From Caldifarciminota bacterium (GTDB lineage: Bacteria; WOR-3; Hydrothermia; UBA1063; CAJXJZ01), in assembly GCA_027073945.1 (NCBI GenBank), contig JALTEL010000681.1:1-14548 (forward strand): a DNA stretch of 14,548 nt. The letters run 5' to 3'. The stretch's first letter is position 1, and each line of letters opens with the position of its first letter. The notes beneath the pieces were generated by a model. That model was not told the DNA's origin and searched no databases. It saw only the letters and a program-made list of their open reading frames with translations. A program made the position numbers and the translations under genes. Positions 1 to 6,736 of this stretch are shown piece after piece.

Positions 1-128
1 GTCAATATACACAGACCAGCAAATAATATACTTTAATGCTTTATCCGGCATATGCCTATGGCAGAGGTGAAAATTCCATTATTATAAACGACAAGCATGC
101 AAAAAACCTTGTATGTCAAGGCCTGTAT
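1..128. other. Left-edge stretch without a supportable gene
   Basis: All three forward frames meet a stop within the first 70 bases (TAA at 24-26, TAA at 34-36, TGA at 68-70). A gene entering from the left could therefore end here with at most 22 codons visible. Those short tails are not recognisable, so no gene is called. Bases 71-128 are AT-rich spacer ahead of the promoter at 129-157. I saw no convincing terminator hairpin. Confidence 0.5.
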
Positions 129-157
129 TTGATTGTCCGTGCAAAAAAAATTATAAT
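129..157 (+). promoter_or_regulatory. Predicted sigma70-type promoter for the lipoprotein gene
   Basis: A -35 box TTGATT at 129-134 is followed after 17 bases by a perfect -10 box TATAAT at 152-157. Transcription would begin near 164, leaving a leader of about 15 bases that carries the AAGGAG ribosome binding site at 165-170. The site also argues that the gene starts at 179, because an upstream in-frame ATG at 113 would lie before the transcription start. Predicted from sequence only. Confidence 0.7.
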
Positions 158-178
158 TATGGAAAAGGAGTAAGGAAG

Positions 179-838
179 ATGATTAAAAGAGCCCTACAGT
201 TAGCGCTTGTAATGTCTCAGATATTGTTGTCAGGTTGTTTTTTCGGTACATTTCAGACAGCGGAAACCATACCTGCGGGCGCCGTAGACGCCGCATGGAA
301 TGTCAATGTGCCGCTTTATTTTGATAAACAGACAAGAAATAGTGCGAAACAACACAATGAAGCCTATATATTTCCCAATATCGGAGGTTATCTTGCCTAT
401 GGTGCATCAAATGCTGCGGAATTCGGCATATACGGCTCGCTTGGTGAAGGGATAGGGCCATTCGGTAAAATAAGAATGCTTTCCGAATACAGCGCTCCTC
501 TGAGCTTCGCATTTTTAGGTGGTTTTGCTTACCATCCTGTAGCACAGGGCATCTCATATAAGCTTGAATTAATACTATCCAGAAGATTATCCCCATTTTC
601 ACAGATTTACGGGGGATTCCATTACGGATATCAGCCGGATTACAGAAGAGATGGACCGAGCATTACCTCTGTTTCAACTTTCAAAACATTTCCCGAAATG
701 TTTATCGGTGTTGACCTTGGTCGCAGGAAGGGCGTGAGAAGGAGGCTGAGAAGAATGCCGTTTTCTCTAACCATGGAACTCGGTTTACCGCTCACCCCTG
801 CCCCAGCCATGTTTATGGGATTCCAATTTAAGATATGA
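179..838 (+). CDS. Predicted outer-membrane-type lipoprotein, unknown function
   Basis: This 219-residue protein begins with a lipoprotein signal peptide: Lys3-Arg4, a hydrophobic stretch, then the lipobox Leu17-Ser18-Gly19-Cys20. It should be exported and lipidated on Cys20. The mature part has many alternating aromatic and glycine residues (for example Gly-Gly-Tyr and Gly-Phe-His-Tyr-Gly), suggesting a beta-rich fold, possibly a small barrel, ending in Met-Gly-Phe-Gln-Phe-Lys-Ile. The start at 179 is chosen over the in-frame ATG at 113 because AAGGAG (165-170) sits 8 bases upstream, the promoter lies at 129-157, and the signal peptide begins exactly here. The stop codon overlaps the next start (ATGA), so the two genes are probably translationally coupled. 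I do not recognise a named family. Confidence 0.8.
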   Translation: MIKRALQLALVMSQILLSGCFFGTFQTAETIPAGAVDAAWNVNVPLYFDKQTRNSAKQHNEAYIFPNIGGYLAYGASNAAEFGIYGSLGEGIGPFGKIRMLSEYSAPLSFAFLGGFAYHPVAQGISYKLELILSRRLSPFSQIYGGFHYGYQPDYRRDGPSITSVSTFKTFPEMFIGVDLGRRKGVRRRLRRMPFSLTMELGLPLTPAPAMFMGFQFKI

Positions 839-1875
839 ATAAGAGACTCCTTGGGGTCATAAAGAACGGAGGTGTGGCTGCTGTTCCTACTGATACTGTT
901 TACGGTCTTATAGGATTGCCCCGTAAGGATGTTATTGAAAGAATCTACAGAATGAAAAAAAGGCCATCACACAAACCTCTTGTGCTTTTTGTCGATAGCA
1001 TTGAGACTGTGAAAAGGCTCTCTTTAAAAAGTATGGATGATGATTTTGCAGATAAAATCGAAGTATTCTGGCCGGGGGCTTTGACTATTATTCTTCCCGT
1101 GGAAAAGGATGTTTACAGAGAAGTCCAATCTGAAAGCGGAAAAATAGGATTTAGAATCCCGAAGGACAACACTTTGCTTGAACTGCTCCGTAAAACCGGG
1201 CCGCTTGTTTCCACAAGCTGTAACATTTCGGATGAAAAGGCACTCAATAATGCGGAAGATGTTAAAAAAGTTTTCAATAAGGCAGTTGATTTTATCGTTG
1301 AGGGCAGAACCGAGAATCGGGCTTCTACGGTTATTGAAAAAGTGAATTCCGTATTTATTGTTCATAGAAAGGGGCAGTTGCCTTTTATAAACCTTCATTT
1401 TCATGGGATACCGGTGAAACTTAAAGAAAATATACCTATGAACATTGTGTTTGTTTGTACTGGAAACAGTGAAAGGAGTCCTATTGCAGAATTTGTTATG
1501 AAGCACCTGGTCAAGGAATTTGCCGATAGGATAAGCATAATATCCAGAGGAACCGCAGTATATCCCGGTGTGAGCTATTCTCAGCAAGCCGTAAGTATCT
1601 TAAGGCAAATGGGAATAAACGCATCTGTGAAACTGTCAAAACAATTGCGCAGAGAAGATGTTGAATGGGCCGATTTAATCCTATGTGCAGAGAGAGCTCA
1701 TTGCAGCTTTGTGAATTCAATATTAAGCAATGGTAAATGCTATACAATAGGAGACGAAGATATCCCAGACCCAATAGGGCAGGGACCTGAAACTCATGCT
1801 ATGATTGTAGAACTCATTATACATTATTTAAAAGTTAAATGGTTAAAAATACTGAAAGAACTAATCATTCCTTGA
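835..1875 (+). CDS. Fusion of TsaC/Sua5 threonylcarbamoyl-AMP synthase and low-molecular-weight protein phosphatase
   Basis: This 346-residue protein joins two enzymes. Residues 1 to about 190 form a YrdC/Sua5 domain: Pro18-Thr-Asp-Thr-Val-Tyr-Gly-Leu25, Lys41-Lys-Arg43, Trp79-Pro-Gly-Ala-Leu-Thr84 and the Ser126-Thr-Ser-Cys-Asn130 signature. That family makes threonylcarbamoyl-AMP from threonine, bicarbonate and ATP for the t6A modification of ANN-decoding tRNAs. From Met202 a low-molecular-weight phosphatase domain follows. It has the CX5R loop from Cys208 to Arg214, then Ser215-Pro216, and the general-acid Asp312-Pro313 pair, so it looks catalytically complete. The Bacillus genes ywlC (Sua5) and ywlE (arginine phosphatase) are near neighbours, so the fusion echoes a known association. 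Ser212 stands where YwlE has Thr11, and Glu213 replaces the usual second cysteine. The substrate (phosphoarginine or phosphotyrosine) cannot be decided. The start overlaps the upstream stop (ATGA). Confidence 0.9.
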   Translation: MNKRLLGVIKNGGVAAVPTDTVYGLIGLPRKDVIERIYRMKKRPSHKPLVLFVDSIETVKRLSLKSMDDDFADKIEVFWPGALTIILPVEKDVYREVQSESGKIGFRIPKDNTLLELLRKTGPLVSTSCNISDEKALNNAEDVKKVFNKAVDFIVEGRTENRASTVIEKVNSVFIVHRKGQLPFINLHFHGIPVKLKENIPMNIVFVCTGNSERSPIAEFVMKHLVKEFADRISIISRGTAVYPGVSYSQQAVSILRQMGINASVKLSKQLRREDVEWADLILCAERAHCSFVNSILSNGKCYTIGDEDIPDPIGQGPETHAMIVELIIHYLKVKWLKILKELIIP

Positions 1876-1900
1876 TAGTTCATCCGTTTACATTTAAAAT
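1872..1900 (+). promoter_or_regulatory. Predicted promoter for the buk-ptb-ackA operon
   Basis: TTGATA at 1872-1877, overlapping the stop codon of the preceding gene, is followed after 17 bases by TAAAAT at 1895-1900. Transcription would start near 1907, leaving a leader of under 20 bases with the GAGGAGG ribosome binding site just before the ATG at 1925. Both boxes are one mismatch from consensus with ideal spacing. Predicted from sequence only. Confidence 0.55.
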
Positions 1901-1924
1901 TATCAATATTTAAGAGGAGGAGCG

Positions 1925-2995
1925 ATGACAAATAAAATCCTTGTAATAAACCCCGGTTCCACTTCAACGAAAATAGCCCTGTTTGATGATAATGAGGCCC
2001 TGTTTTCCGAGAATATCAAGCATCCTGTTGATGAGATAAAGAAATTTCACAGGATAATTGACCAGCTTGGTTTCAGACTTCAGGTAATTAACGAATATCT
2101 TGAAAAAAGACAGGTTAACCTCAAAAAACTCAATGCTGTTGTGGGAAGAGGAGGATTGCTCAAGCCAATTCCAGGAGGCACCTACATTGTCAATGAAAAG
2201 ATGATTGATGACCTCACAAAAGGATTGCAGGGAGAGCATGCATCCAATCTTGGCGGCATAATTGCTTACAAATTGGCAAAGCCTCTGGGTATTCCGGCTT
2301 TTATTGTGGATCCTGTTGTTGTGGATGAAATGGAGCCTATTGCGAAAATTACAGGTTTACCTGAAATACAACGCAGGTCCATTTTTCATGCCCTCAATCA
2401 AAGACAGGTTGCCAGAAGAGCTGCAAGAGAAATTGGTAAAAGATACGATGAGGTGAATTTAATAGTTGTTCACCTGGGCGGTGGTGTTTCAATTGGCCTG
2501 CACGCCGCAGGCAGAGTCATTGATGTCAATAATGCTCTTAACGGAGATGGTCCTTTTGCTCCTGAACGTGCAGGCTCACTTCCTGCATGGGATTATACGC
2601 AGCTCGTGCTTAGCGGGAAGTACGGCAGAGACGAGCTTAAGAAAAAGCTTGCCGGCAGAGGAGGAATAGTGGCACATCTCGGTACAAATGATATGAGGGA
2701 AGTTGAGGAAATGGTAAAGAGAGGTGATAAAAGGGCGGAATTTGTGTATAAAGCAATGGCATACAATATATCAAAATGGATTGGTTCACTTGCTCCTGCG
2801 GTAAATGGAAGGGTTAATGCAATAGTTATAAGCGGAGGGCTCGCTTATGATGCGGATTTTGTGGAATGGATAAAGGAAAGGGTTGCTTTTATTGCAAAGG
2901 TCATTGTTTATCCCGGGGAAGATGAAATGACAGCATTAATGGAAGGTGTTTTACGAGTTTTGAATAAAGAAGAAGAGATGAAAATTTATAAATAA
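1925..2995 (+). CDS. buk: Butyrate kinase
   Basis: Butyrate kinase interconverts butyryl phosphate plus ADP and butyrate plus ATP in the cytoplasm. The 356-residue length is normal for the family. Visible ASKHA-fold motifs are the N-terminal phosphate loop with Asn9-Pro10-Gly11-Ser-Thr-Ser-Thr, Gly74-Arg75-Gly76-Gly77, His183-Leu-Gly-Gly-Gly187, the Asn206-Gly-Asp-Gly-Pro-Phe-Ala-Pro-Glu-Arg215 stretch and Ser303-Gly-Gly305. These distinguish it from acetate kinase, which also lies in this operon. A strong GAGGAGG site sits 4 bases before the ATG. The ptb gene follows after 13 bases, the reverse of the ptb-buk order known in Clostridium. The enzyme may prefer branched-chain or other short acyl groups, and the sequence does not settle that. 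Confidence 0.95.
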   Translation: MTNKILVINPGSTSTKIALFDDNEALFSENIKHPVDEIKKFHRIIDQLGFRLQVINEYLEKRQVNLKKLNAVVGRGGLLKPIPGGTYIVNEKMIDDLTKGLQGEHASNLGGIIAYKLAKPLGIPAFIVDPVVVDEMEPIAKITGLPEIQRRSIFHALNQRQVARRAAREIGKRYDEVNLIVVHLGGGVSIGLHAAGRVIDVNNALNGDGPFAPERAGSLPAWDYTQLVLSGKYGRDELKKKLAGRGGIVAHLGTNDMREVEEMVKRGDKRAEFVYKAMAYNISKWIGSLAPAVNGRVNAIVISGGLAYDADFVEWIKERVAFIAKVIVYPGEDEMTALMEGVLRVLNKEEEMKIYK

Positions 2996-3008
2996 AAGGA
3001 GGATTGTT

Positions 3009-3923
3009 TTGAGTGCCAAAATTGACATAATGCTGGACCTTGTAAAAGGCAGAGAGAAAAAGAGACTTGTGGTTGCTGCGGGTGAAGATCCGCACACTAT
3101 TGAAGCTGTCTCAAGGGCCCATAAAGAAGGTCTTGTTGATGTTACTCTGGTTGGGGATAAAGGGAATATTGAAAAAGTTGCCACTCAATTTAACGTTCAA
3201 ATAAAAGATTTTGAAATAATACCCGAGCCGGATAAAAAAAGAGCGGCAGAGCAGGCTGTCCAACTGGTTAAAGAAGGCAAAGGTGACCTTTTGATGAAAG
3301 GGCTAATGGATACAGCAGTGTATATGAGAGCCATCCTCAACAAGGAAAAGGGCATTTTGCCGGCAAAAAAGATTCTCTCCCATGTTACTGTTGTTGATTT
3401 TCCCATGCACCATAAGTTACTTGTGACTTCGGATGTTGCAGTTATTATTCAGCCTACACTGGAACAAAAAGTCGCCATGATAAATTATTCCATTTCTGTC
3501 GCAAGAGCTCTTGGTGTTGAGTTGCCGAAAGTGGCTGTTTTGAGCGCTGTGGAGAAAGTAAATCCCAAAATGCCATCCACCATTGATGCAGCACTTTTGA
3601 AGGTTATGGGCGAAAGAGGGCAGATTAAAAATGCCATTATTGATGGGCCTCTTGCCATGGATATAGCCGTTTCAAAAGAATGCCTTGATATAAAGAAGAT
3701 AAAGAGCCCTGTGGAGGGCGATGCGGATATATTGATTTTTCCGAGTATTGAGGCGGGGAATATATTTTTCAAAACAGGCACTCAACTTGCAGGTGCTAAA
3801 ATAGCTGCTATAGTTGCCGGTGCAATGGTCCCGTGTGTACTGACATCAAGAGCGGACAGCGAGGATTCAAAATTCTATTCGATTGCCCTTGCTGCGCTTA
3901 TGGCTGGAAGAAACTGGAAATGA
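3009..3923 (+). CDS. ptb: Phosphate butyryltransferase (phosphate acyltransferase)
   Basis: The enzyme transfers phosphate to butyryl-CoA, releasing CoA and butyryl phosphate for the neighbouring kinase. At 304 residues it is full length for the PTA_PTB family. Conserved landmarks include Lys97-Gly-Leu-Met-Asp101, the Leu178-Ser-Ala-Val-Glu-Lys-Val-Asn-Pro-Lys-Met-Pro-Ser190 block, Asp212-Gly-Pro-Leu-Ala-Met-Asp218, and a C-terminal Leu278-Thr-Ser-Arg-Ala-Asp-Ser284. The start is TTG at 3009, placed 6 bases after the AAGGAGG site at 2996-3002, and no better in-frame start exists. The gene ends in an ATGA overlap with ackA. No separate phosphotransacetylase gene is visible, so this enzyme may also serve acetyl-CoA; that is inference. 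Confidence 0.93.
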   Translation: MSAKIDIMLDLVKGREKKRLVVAAGEDPHTIEAVSRAHKEGLVDVTLVGDKGNIEKVATQFNVQIKDFEIIPEPDKKRAAEQAVQLVKEGKGDLLMKGLMDTAVYMRAILNKEKGILPAKKILSHVTVVDFPMHHKLLVTSDVAVIIQPTLEQKVAMINYSISVARALGVELPKVAVLSAVEKVNPKMPSTIDAALLKVMGERGQIKNAIIDGPLAMDIAVSKECLDIKKIKSPVEGDADILIFPSIEAGNIFFKTGTQLAGAKIAAIVAGAMVPCVLTSRADSEDSKFYSIALAALMAGRNWK

Positions 3924-5221
3924 AAATTCTTACCCTGAACTGTGGTAGTTCATCTGTCAAGTATCAGGTGTACGACTGGGAAAAGTCCGTACCTCTTGCT
4001 CAGGGAGTAGTGGAAAGGGTAATTGTAGGTGATTCTTTTATAAAGCATGTGCCTCTCGGAAAAACTGAGGTTAAGATTGCTCATGAATGCCCTTCGCATG
4101 AAGATGCGATAAAGCTTGTTGTTTCAACGCTTACAAATGAGAATTACGGCGTATTGTCTTCAATTAATGAAATAAATGCAGTAGGGCACAGGGTTGTGCA
4201 TGGTGGCGAGAAGTTCGTAAAATCAGTATTAATTAATGATGATGTTGTAAAGGCTTTTGAGGATATGTCACACCTGGCTCCGCTTCATAACCCTGCCAAT
4301 GTCATGGGAATAAAGGCAGCGCGCAAGCTTTTGCCGCATGTTCCACATGTCGCTGTCATGGATACTGCTTTTCATCAAACGATGCCCATGCACACTTTTA
4401 TGTATGCAGTGCCATTTGAGTGGTACAGTAAGTTCGGAGTACGCAGATACGGATTCCATGGAACTTCTCATCTCTATGTATCAAGAAGAGCGGCTGTTTT
4501 ATTGGGTAAGCCCATACATAATGTGAACCTGATAACGTGCCATATAGGCAACGGTGCAAGCATAACGGCAATTAAAAACGGTGAATCCTATGACCATTCA
4601 ATGGGTTTTACGCCTCTTGAAGGCCTTATTATGGGTACAAGGTCGGGCGACATGGATCCTGCCATAGTGGGGTATATAATGGGAAGAACAGGCATGACCG
4701 CAGATGATGTTATAACTGTTTTGAATAAGAAAAGCGGGATATTGGGCATTACCGGCAAATACACAGATAGAAGGGATGTTGAAGAAGCGGCTCGCAAAGG
4801 TGATGGCAGGGCCAAACTTGCCATAGAAATGGAAGCCTATAGAATAAGAAAATATATTGGTGCATATTATGCGGCACTTGGACATGTAGATGCCATTGTA
4901 TTTACGGCGGGTGTCGGAGAGATGAGCTCTCTCATAAGACAAAAGGCACTTTCAGGACTTGAGGACATGGGCGTATATCTTGATGAACAGAAGAATTTGA
5001 AAGCAAAAACGAGGAATAAAGAATCTGTTATTTCTAAGGATAATTCACCCGTAAAGATAATGGTTATACCTACCGATGAGGAGCTTGTGTTCGCAGAGGA
5101 TGTTGTTGCTATAGTGGAAGGGAGATATGACGTACCTGAAAAATTTCATTATAAATTTGAGTCAACCGATTATGTGAACAAATTGAGGCAGGAAGCCTAC
5201 AAAGAGGAATTGCAGAAGTGA
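3920..5221 (+). CDS. ackA: Acetate kinase with a short C-terminal extension
   Basis: Acetate kinase interconverts acetyl phosphate plus ADP and acetate plus ATP. All catalytic positions align with the Methanosarcina enzyme, with near-identical numbering: Asn7, Arg91, Asp148, His180, Arg241, and the C-terminal Pro384-Thr-Asp-Glu387-Glu motif. The start at 3920 overlaps the ptb stop (ATGA), which gives 433 residues. An in-frame ATG at 3833 would add 29 residues inside ptb that do not belong to the family and is rejected. The chain is roughly 30 residues longer than usual. The excess is a charged tail after Val-Glu-Gly that is rich in Lys and Glu and probably helical at its end. The last codon region overlaps the GTG start of the next gene. 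Together with buk and ptb it forms a substrate-level phosphorylation cassette. Confidence 0.96.
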   Translation: MKILTLNCGSSSVKYQVYDWEKSVPLAQGVVERVIVGDSFIKHVPLGKTEVKIAHECPSHEDAIKLVVSTLTNENYGVLSSINEINAVGHRVVHGGEKFVKSVLINDDVVKAFEDMSHLAPLHNPANVMGIKAARKLLPHVPHVAVMDTAFHQTMPMHTFMYAVPFEWYSKFGVRRYGFHGTSHLYVSRRAAVLLGKPIHNVNLITCHIGNGASITAIKNGESYDHSMGFTPLEGLIMGTRSGDMDPAIVGYIMGRTGMTADDVITVLNKKSGILGITGKYTDRRDVEEAARKGDGRAKLAIEMEAYRIRKYIGAYYAALGHVDAIVFTAGVGEMSSLIRQKALSGLEDMGVYLDEQKNLKAKTRNKESVISKDNSPVKIMVIPTDEELVFAEDVVAIVEGRYDVPEKFHYKFESTDYVNKLRQEAYKEELQK

Positions 5222-5913
5222 GGTTATTGCTTTTTTTTATGCTCCAGTTAGTTCCATTTGGGAAGGGTGAACAGATAACTTTCGGAGTTTCATACGGATT
5301 TTTGCATATGGGTACGCTAAAACTTCAATGTGAAGGTGTGGATACATTAAGAGGTTATAATGCCTATGTATTCCATATGACGGCAAGAACAAAGGGCGCT
5401 GCAAATGCGTTCTTCAGAATAAATGACAATATATATTCATTTGTGGATACAGGTAGATTTCAGAGTTTAAGGTATGAAAAGAAAATTGAAGAAGGCAAGT
5501 TCAGATCCCATCTGACCATCGATTATTTTCCGGATAGCGGATTTGCCGTTTATTCGGTTGGGAAGAAAAGGGAAAGTATTCCCCCCTGTGCACTGGACCC
5601 TCTGTCTGTTTATTATTATGTGAGAACGGTCCCTCTTGTGCCCGGTAAGACCATCAATATACCGTATCATGTTGACAGGAGGTCAAGAACATTGACAATC
5701 CATGTTGACAGGCATTTAAAAAAATGCAAGACCCCAGATGGAAAAAAGTTATGTTTTGTGCTAAAACCGGATTTTAAAGGCGCAAATATAATAAATTCAG
5801 GTGGGAGCATGGAGATGTGGCTCACGGACGATTCATTAAAAATCCCTGTGCTGATAAAGACAAAATTATTTTTTGGTTCTTTAAAGGGTAAGATTGAACA
5901 ATACAGGAGATAA
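5218..5913 (+). CDS. DUF3108 family exported protein
   Basis: This 231-residue protein has a short hydrophobic N-terminus (Leu-Leu-Leu-Phe-Phe-Met-Leu) that looks like a signal peptide, so it is probably periplasmic or envelope-associated. The body matches the DUF3108 pattern: an early Gly-Glu-Gln-Ile-Thr-Phe-Gly-Val strand, an Asp-Pro-Leu-Ser-Val-Tyr-Tyr-Tyr-Val-Arg motif in the middle, and near the end a Trp-Leu-Thr-Asp-Asp-Ser segment followed by Ile-Pro-Val and Phe-Phe-Gly-Ser. The family has no established biochemical role. The GTG start at 5218 overlaps the ackA stop by four bases, with an AGAGGA element upstream. An internal ATG at 5239 is a weaker alternative because it shortens the signal peptide. 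It overlaps the next gene by 20 bases, so the pair is likely coupled. Confidence 0.8.
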   Translation: MRLLLFFMLQLVPFGKGEQITFGVSYGFLHMGTLKLQCEGVDTLRGYNAYVFHMTARTKGAANAFFRINDNIYSFVDTGRFQSLRYEKKIEEGKFRSHLTIDYFPDSGFAVYSVGKKRESIPPCALDPLSVYYYVRTVPLVPGKTINIPYHVDRRSRTLTIHVDRHLKKCKTPDGKKLCFVLKPDFKGANIINSGGSMEMWLTDDSLKIPVLIKTKLFFGSLKGKIEQYRR

Positions 5914-6610
5914 TAAACTTAAAACTTATATTTTTCTATTCTTTCTTTTAGCTGTAGTAATCGGAATTTTATTTGGCGTATCTCATATGCTTTCGCTTTC
6001 TTACAGCAGTTTTAGCGTTAATATGCCGCTTTACAACAGGAATCTTCCTGTAAGAATTGTCTTTGTCAATAATTTTGATAAATCAGGCATATTAAAGGGA
6101 GAAATGACCAGAAAGGTATTATTAAAAATAAGGAAATTACACCCTTTTATTGTTGTTTTCACAGGACAAACTGCTTTGAATAGGGAGCATCTCAAGGATT
6201 TCCTCGTTTTTATAAATCGTTTGAAGAGGTTTGTAGGTTGCAGGACAATAATAATACCGGACAAAAGCATTTACAGGGTATTTTCAAAAGATACGACAGA
6301 ATTTAACACTTATGACCTGTTTGCACTTAAATTAAAAGAGTCAGGTGCTGATGTGCTGGAGAATAATATAGAGGAAATTGATAAGGGTCTTTTCTTATAC
6401 GGTATTGTGGATAAAGACAGCATTATCAGGGATACGAGTTTTTACAATTCCACGATACTCGTTGTAAGTGAACGGCGTCCGTACATAAGCCGTGACTGTC
6501 GCTTCCCCGTGGCTTTGGGATATAATATTAAATGTAGCGGTGAGCGCAGTATCAGAAATATCAGGGTCAAAGCATCGGGTGTGTCGGTTATTTTACTGTC
6601 GGTTTACTGA
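5894..6610 (+). CDS. Membrane-anchored, probably inactive calcineurin-like metallophosphoesterase relative
   Basis: The 238-residue protein has an N-terminal transmembrane anchor at about residues 11-30 and then a domain whose order of strands follows YkuE-type metallophosphoesterases. Residues 52-58 (Pro-Val-Arg-Ile-Val-Phe-Val) precede the position of the D-x-H motif, here Asn59-Asn-Phe-Asp-Lys63. His83-Pro-Phe-Ile-Val-Val-Phe-Thr-Gly91 precedes a GD motif changed to Gly91-Gln92. The GNHD motif is Ile121-Pro-Asp-Lys124, and the GHTH motif is Gly209-Tyr-Asn-Ile-Lys213. The segment Glu149-Ser-Gly-Ala-Asp-Val-Leu-Glu156 also fits the family. Metal ligands are therefore absent at essentially every site. 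The reading frame is intact, so it may be a pseudoenzyme with a binding or structural role. The start is TTG at 5894, 5 bases after AAAGGG, inside the DUF3108 gene. The family assignment is by eye. Confidence 0.6.
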   Translation: MNNTGDNKLKTYIFLFFLLAVVIGILFGVSHMLSLSYSSFSVNMPLYNRNLPVRIVFVNNFDKSGILKGEMTRKVLLKIRKLHPFIVVFTGQTALNREHLKDFLVFINRLKRFVGCRTIIIPDKSIYRVFSKDTTEFNTYDLFALKLKESGADVLENNIEEIDKGLFLYGIVDKDSIIRDTSFYNSTILVVSERRPYISRDCRFPVALGYNIKCSGERSIRNIRVKASGVSVILLSVY

Positions 6611-6641
6611 ATATGTCAGCTTGGAACTTCTGCATTTCATA

Positions 6642-6669
6642 TTGACAAACATATAGAAATAGTTATTAT
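6642..6669 (+). promoter_or_regulatory. Predicted promoter for merR-uppP and possibly the Ton operon
   Basis: A perfect -35 box TTGACA at 6642-6647 is followed by TATTAT at 6664-6669 with a 16-base spacer, one mismatch from the -10 consensus. An overlapping TTATAT at 6666-6671 would give an 18-base spacer. Transcription would begin near 6676, giving a leader of about 60 bases that includes the palindrome at 6704-6713. The spacer does not show the 19-base geometry typical of MerR-activated promoters. Confidence 0.65.
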
Positions 6670-6703
6670 ATCCTGCTTGCGTGGTATGGTATGTAAAAGT
6701 TTG

Positions 6704-6713
6704 CATGTACATG
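6704..6713. promoter_or_regulatory. Perfect palindrome CATGTACATG, possible operator
   Basis: The 10-base sequence reads the same on both strands and lies between the predicted transcription start and the merR start codon. The 11-base string ATGTACATGTA covering most of it (6705-6715) recurs inside merR at 6854-6864, where it is part of a 12-base palindrome. A regulator binding here would be placed to block the transcript. Operator function is a guess from position and symmetry. Confidence 0.3.
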
Positions 6714-6736
6714 TATTCTGCAATAAAATATAAAGG

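Larger units (their letters stand above)
6611..6736. other. Intergenic regulatory region before the merR-uppP-Ton operon
   Basis: This 126-base gap is the longest between genes in the window. It contains a promoter (6642-6669), a tandem GGTATGGTATG at about 6684-6694, and a perfect palindrome at 6704-6713. It carries no open frame of note and no obvious terminator for the upstream operon. Confidence 0.6.

Noticed and set aside
113..178. N-terminal extension of the lipoprotein gene from ATG 113
   Set aside because: It has no ribosome binding site, lies across the promoter at 129-157, and would bury the signal peptide that begins at 179.
3833..3919. 29-residue extension of acetate kinase inside ptb
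   Set aside because: The family starts exactly at Met-Lys-Ile-Leu at 3920, and catalytic residue numbering matches known enzymes only with that start.
4598..4942. Antisense open frame of 114 codons opposite ackA, and similar long antisense frames opposite other genes
   Set aside because: They lie wholly within well-supported genes, lack recognisable domains and ribosome sites, and are expected shadows of coding sequence.
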